A stretch of 64,000 nt of DNA. It comes from Aliiglaciecola sp041538045 (GTDB lineage: Bacteria > Pseudomonadota > Gammaproteobacteria > Enterobacterales > Alteromonadaceae). The stretch lies in NCBI RefSeq assembly GCF_041538045.1, contig NZ_JBGOSE010000002.1, positions 124,001 to 188,000 on the forward strand, in the 5' to 3' direction. Of the stretch, positions 62,052 through 64,000 are shown piece after piece. Numbering within the stretch: position 1 is the first letter of the stretch; each line of letters starts with the position of its first letter. Made by a program: the position numbers and the translations under genes. Under the pieces are notes generated by a model. It saw only the letters and a program-made list of their open reading frames with translations, was not told the origin of the DNA and did not search any database.

Positions 62052-63242
62052 GTGTTAGAAGTGCTACCGAAATTACCCGCCGATCCTATTTTAGGTCTGT
62101 CTGCTGCATATCGTGAAGATCCGAATCCTAACAAAATTGATTTAGGTGTCGGTGTTTATAAGGATGAAAACGGGAATACACCAATACTCAGTTCAATTGC
62201 TAAAGCGCAAAAAATTCTTTTAGCTCAAGAAACCTCTAAAACCTATATTACGCCTCAGGGTGTACAAGGTTATATTAATGGCATGTTGGAGCTACTTTTA
62301 GGTAAAGGACACCCTGCTATAATTGAAGATCGTGTGGCAGCGGTCCAAGCTCCAGGTGGTTGTGGTGCCCTAAGAGTACTATCTGAATTAATTAAACGTT
62401 GTAACGCTGATACTACTGTTTGGGTAAGTGACCCTACTTGGGCAAATCACATCCCCTTAATCGGTAGTGCTGGTTTGAATATTGAAACCTACCCGTATTT
62501 CGATAAAGCCTCAGCAAGCATTAAGTTCGATGAAATGGCCGATTGCCTGAAACAAGTTAAAAAAGGCGATGTAGTCTTGTTGCACGGTTGCTGTCACAAC
62601 CCAACAGGGGCTGATTTAAGCAATGAACAATGGCAATCAGTATTAGAAATCGCCCAACAACAGGGTTTTATTCCTTTTATCGACGTGGCGTACCAAGGAT
62701 TTGGTGACGGCCTTGAAGATGATGCTTATGGTGTTCGTTTGTTAACTAAGAACCTGCCTGAAGTCATTATTGCCGCATCCTGTTCTAAAAACTTTGGTTT
62801 GTATCGTGAACGAGTTGGACTTGCAGTGTCTGTGACGAATAACAACGCCACTCGTCAAATTGTTCAAACACAAATTCAATCCATTGCTAGAGCCATTTAT
62901 TCTATGCCACCATCATACGGCGGTGCCTTGGTAGATATCGTATTAAATGACCCTATCCTAAAAACAGAATGGCAAGGCGAAGTTGAAGATATGCGGGTTC
63001 GTATGCAATCTTTACGTCAATTATTAGTGGTCAAATTAGCAGAAAAAGGAGCATCGAAAGACTTTAGCTTCGTCACTAAGCAAAAAGGGATGTTCTCCTA
63101 TTTGTGCATCAGTCCTGAACAAGTTAAAGCCATAAGAGCTAAACATAGTGTATACTTTGTAGATTCAAGTCGAGTCAACATAGCTGGTATTAGCTTAAAA
63201 AATGTCGATGCGTTAGCTACCGCTTTGGTAGATGTTTTATAA
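62052..63242 (+). CDS. Aspartate/aromatic amino-acid aminotransferase
   Basis: PLP aminotransferase of 396 residues, subgroup Ib (AspC/TyrB type). The opening LPADPILGLSAAYREDPNPNKIDLGVGVYKDE is diagnostic. The cofactor lysine is Lys246 in AASCSKNFGLYRERVG, with LHGCCHNPTGAD (Asn183) and IDVAYQGFGDG (Asp211). It moves amino groups between glutamate and oxaloacetate or aromatic 2-oxo acids; which is preferred is not certain. The start is a GTG at 62052 with AGGA 6 bases upstream. A strong hairpin follows the gene. Confidence 0.93.
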   Translation: MLEVLPKLPADPILGLSAAYREDPNPNKIDLGVGVYKDENGNTPILSSIAKAQKILLAQETSKTYITPQGVQGYINGMLELLLGKGHPAIIEDRVAAVQAPGGCGALRVLSELIKRCNADTTVWVSDPTWANHIPLIGSAGLNIETYPYFDKASASIKFDEMADCLKQVKKGDVVLLHGCCHNPTGADLSNEQWQSVLEIAQQQGFIPFIDVAYQGFGDGLEDDAYGVRLLTKNLPEVIIAASCSKNFGLYRERVGLAVSVTNNNATRQIVQTQIQSIARAIYSMPPSYGGALVDIVLNDPILKTEWQGEVEDMRVRMQSLRQLLVVKLAEKGASKDFSFVTKQKGMFSYLCISPEQVKAIRAKHSVYFVDSSRVNIAGISLKNVDALATALVDVL

Positions 63243-63252
63243 ATACTCTTCT

Positions 63253-63278
63253 AAATGCGCTCAATAATGAGCGCATTT
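63253..63278 (+). terminator. Hairpin terminator after the aminotransferase gene
   Basis: AAATGCGCTCA and TGAGCGCATTT (11 bp, ATAA loop) followed by a pyrimidine-rich tail, 10 bases past the stop codon. Confidence 0.75.
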
Positions 63279-63425
63279 CTCCTCTTGTTAGCCAATGTGT
63301 TCTTAGGTAACCCCATAAAGATAAACAAACACTCTGGCTGAAATTATTTGTATTTTCTTGCGTTTAATACTTAGATATTAAGCAATGAACATATCACCTG
63401 TATTTTACTTAATAGAGAAACTTTA

Positions 63426-64000
63426 ATGAATTTTAATTCCCTTGGTTTAGGCCAGAACATTGCTAATGCCTTAATTGAAAAAGGCTACAATGAACCTACA
63501 CCAATTCAAGCTCAGGCTATTCCAGCCATTTTAGAAAACAAAGATGTGATGGCCGCAGCACAAACTGGTACTGGTAAAACAGCTGGATTTGTACTCCCCA
63601 TCTTAGAAAAATTAAGTCATCAACCGCGCCCAAAGGCGAACCAAGTTAACGCGTTAGTGTTGACTCCTACCCGAGAGTTAGCCGCGCAGATAGCGGATAA
63701 TGTAAAAGCCTACAGCAAAAACTTAAACATTCGACACACGGTTGTTTTTGGCGGCGTAAGTATTAATCCGCAAATGATGGCCTTGCGCAAAGGTGTGGAT
63801 ATATTAGTAGCCACACCCGGGCGTTTGTTAGATTTGTATAATCAAAAAGCGGTGAAGTTCGATAATTTGCAAATTTTGGTCTTAGATGAAGCAGATCGCA
63901 TGTTAGATATGGGCTTCATTCATGATATTAAGCGGGTAATGAAACTATTACCGCCAAAACGCCAAAATCTATTGTTTTCTGCAACCTTTTCACCGCAAAT
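63426..64000 (+). CDS. DEAD-box RNA helicase, RhlE-like, amino-terminal part
   Basis: Frame opens at ATG 63426 (MNFNSLGLGQNIANALIEKG) and is still open at the window end, giving 191 codons. It holds the first RecA-like helicase domain: Q motif (YNEPTPIQAQAIP), Walker A (AAQTGTGKT), PTRELAAQ, the TPGR motif, DEAD (LVLDEADRMLDMGF) and SAT. The short start without an amino-terminal extension and LDMGFIHDIKRVMKLLPPKRQ fit the RhlE subgroup. The second domain and the basic tail are outside the window. AGAG lies upstream of the ATG. Confidence 0.9.
   Translation, partial: MNFNSLGLGQNIANALIEKGYNEPTPIQAQAIPAILENKDVMAAAQTGTGKTAGFVLPILEKLSHQPRPKANQVNALVLTPTRELAAQIADNVKAYSKNLNIRHTVVFGGVSINPQMMALRKGVDILVATPGRLLDLYNQKAVKFDNLQILVLDEADRMLDMGFIHDIKRVMKLLPPKRQNLLFSATFSPQ

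Noticed and set aside
1..64000. Mobile elements, CRISPR arrays, tRNA or rRNA genes
   Set aside because: No transposase, integrase, regularly spaced repeat, cloverleaf or rRNA sequence was seen on reading both strands; gene order is that of a core chromosome.

Overview
The window is an AT-rich, gene-dense stretch of chromosome from a gammaproteobacterium, most likely a marine member of the Alteromonadales (Glaciecola, Paraglaciecola or Alteromonas relatives). This placement is inference. It rests on the enterobacterial-type gene order tatD-holB-tmk-mltG-pabC-fabF-acpP-fabG-fabD-fabH-plsX-rpmF-yceD / yceF / rluC / rne, on the alaA-yfbR pair, and on the many exported peptidases, a TonB-dependent receptor and a rhombosortase. 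I found no rRNA, tRNA, CRISPR array, insertion sequence, integrase or prophage gene. Both edges cut genes: rlmJ on the left and a RhlE-type DEAD-box helicase on the right.

Layout. 0-4.4 kb: 3' part of the region with partial rlmJ, then the branched-chain 2-oxoacid dehydrogenase operon (E1alpha, E1beta, E2 with two lipoyl domains) on the minus strand, with two palindromes upstream of it. 4.7-6.3 kb: a DUF2189 membrane protein and an LRAT/NlpC-like cysteine-hydrolase fold protein. 6.4-10.4 kb: alaA, yfbR and a dGTPase, with several perfect hairpins and a start-less exported-protein reading frame between them. 10.5-13.3 kb: msrP-msrQ, a SulA-like SOS division inhibitor behind a LexA-type box, and a YchJ-like SEC-C protein. 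13.7-22 kb: a TonB-dependent receptor followed by four exported or lipoprotein hydrolases (DUF885, M20, e(P4)-type phosphatase, GH75-like). 22-37.8 kb: the conserved DNA-metabolism, fatty-acid-synthesis and RNA-processing block ending in rne. 37.9-39.2 kb: thioesterase and rhomboid protease. 39.2-46.7 kb: a two-subunit molybdenum hydroxylase with its maturation factors (MocA-like, XdhC, RDD membrane protein, CoxE-like VWA, MoxR/CoxD-like AAA+). 46.9-53.4 kb: cysK, small lipoproteins, a Nudix hydrolase, ppnP, ggt and a rhombosortase. 53.4-64 kb: S9 peptidase lipoprotein, periplasmic glutathione peroxidase-like protein, a trans-sulfuration enzyme with an acyltransferase, a protease-FHA-NRDE operon, an aspartate/aromatic aminotransferase and the helicase.

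How the genes work together. The central block feeds membrane synthesis: PlsX and FabH compete for acyl-ACP and malonyl-ACP, FabD/FabG/FabF elongate, AcpP carries the chain. The bkd operon would supply branched acyl-CoA for FabH priming or for amino-acid catabolism. The 13.7-22 kb and 50-56 kb regions look like outer-membrane uptake plus peptide and phosphate scavenging. The molybdenum-enzyme cluster is the most distinctive accessory unit: a periplasmic IorAB-type enzyme flanked by a complete private maturation set. The least described units are the 59-62 kb protease-FHA-NRDE operon and the start-less secreted reading frame at 8.6 kb. Nothing here is a clear undescribed defence or mobile system; most of the window is ordinary core genome.
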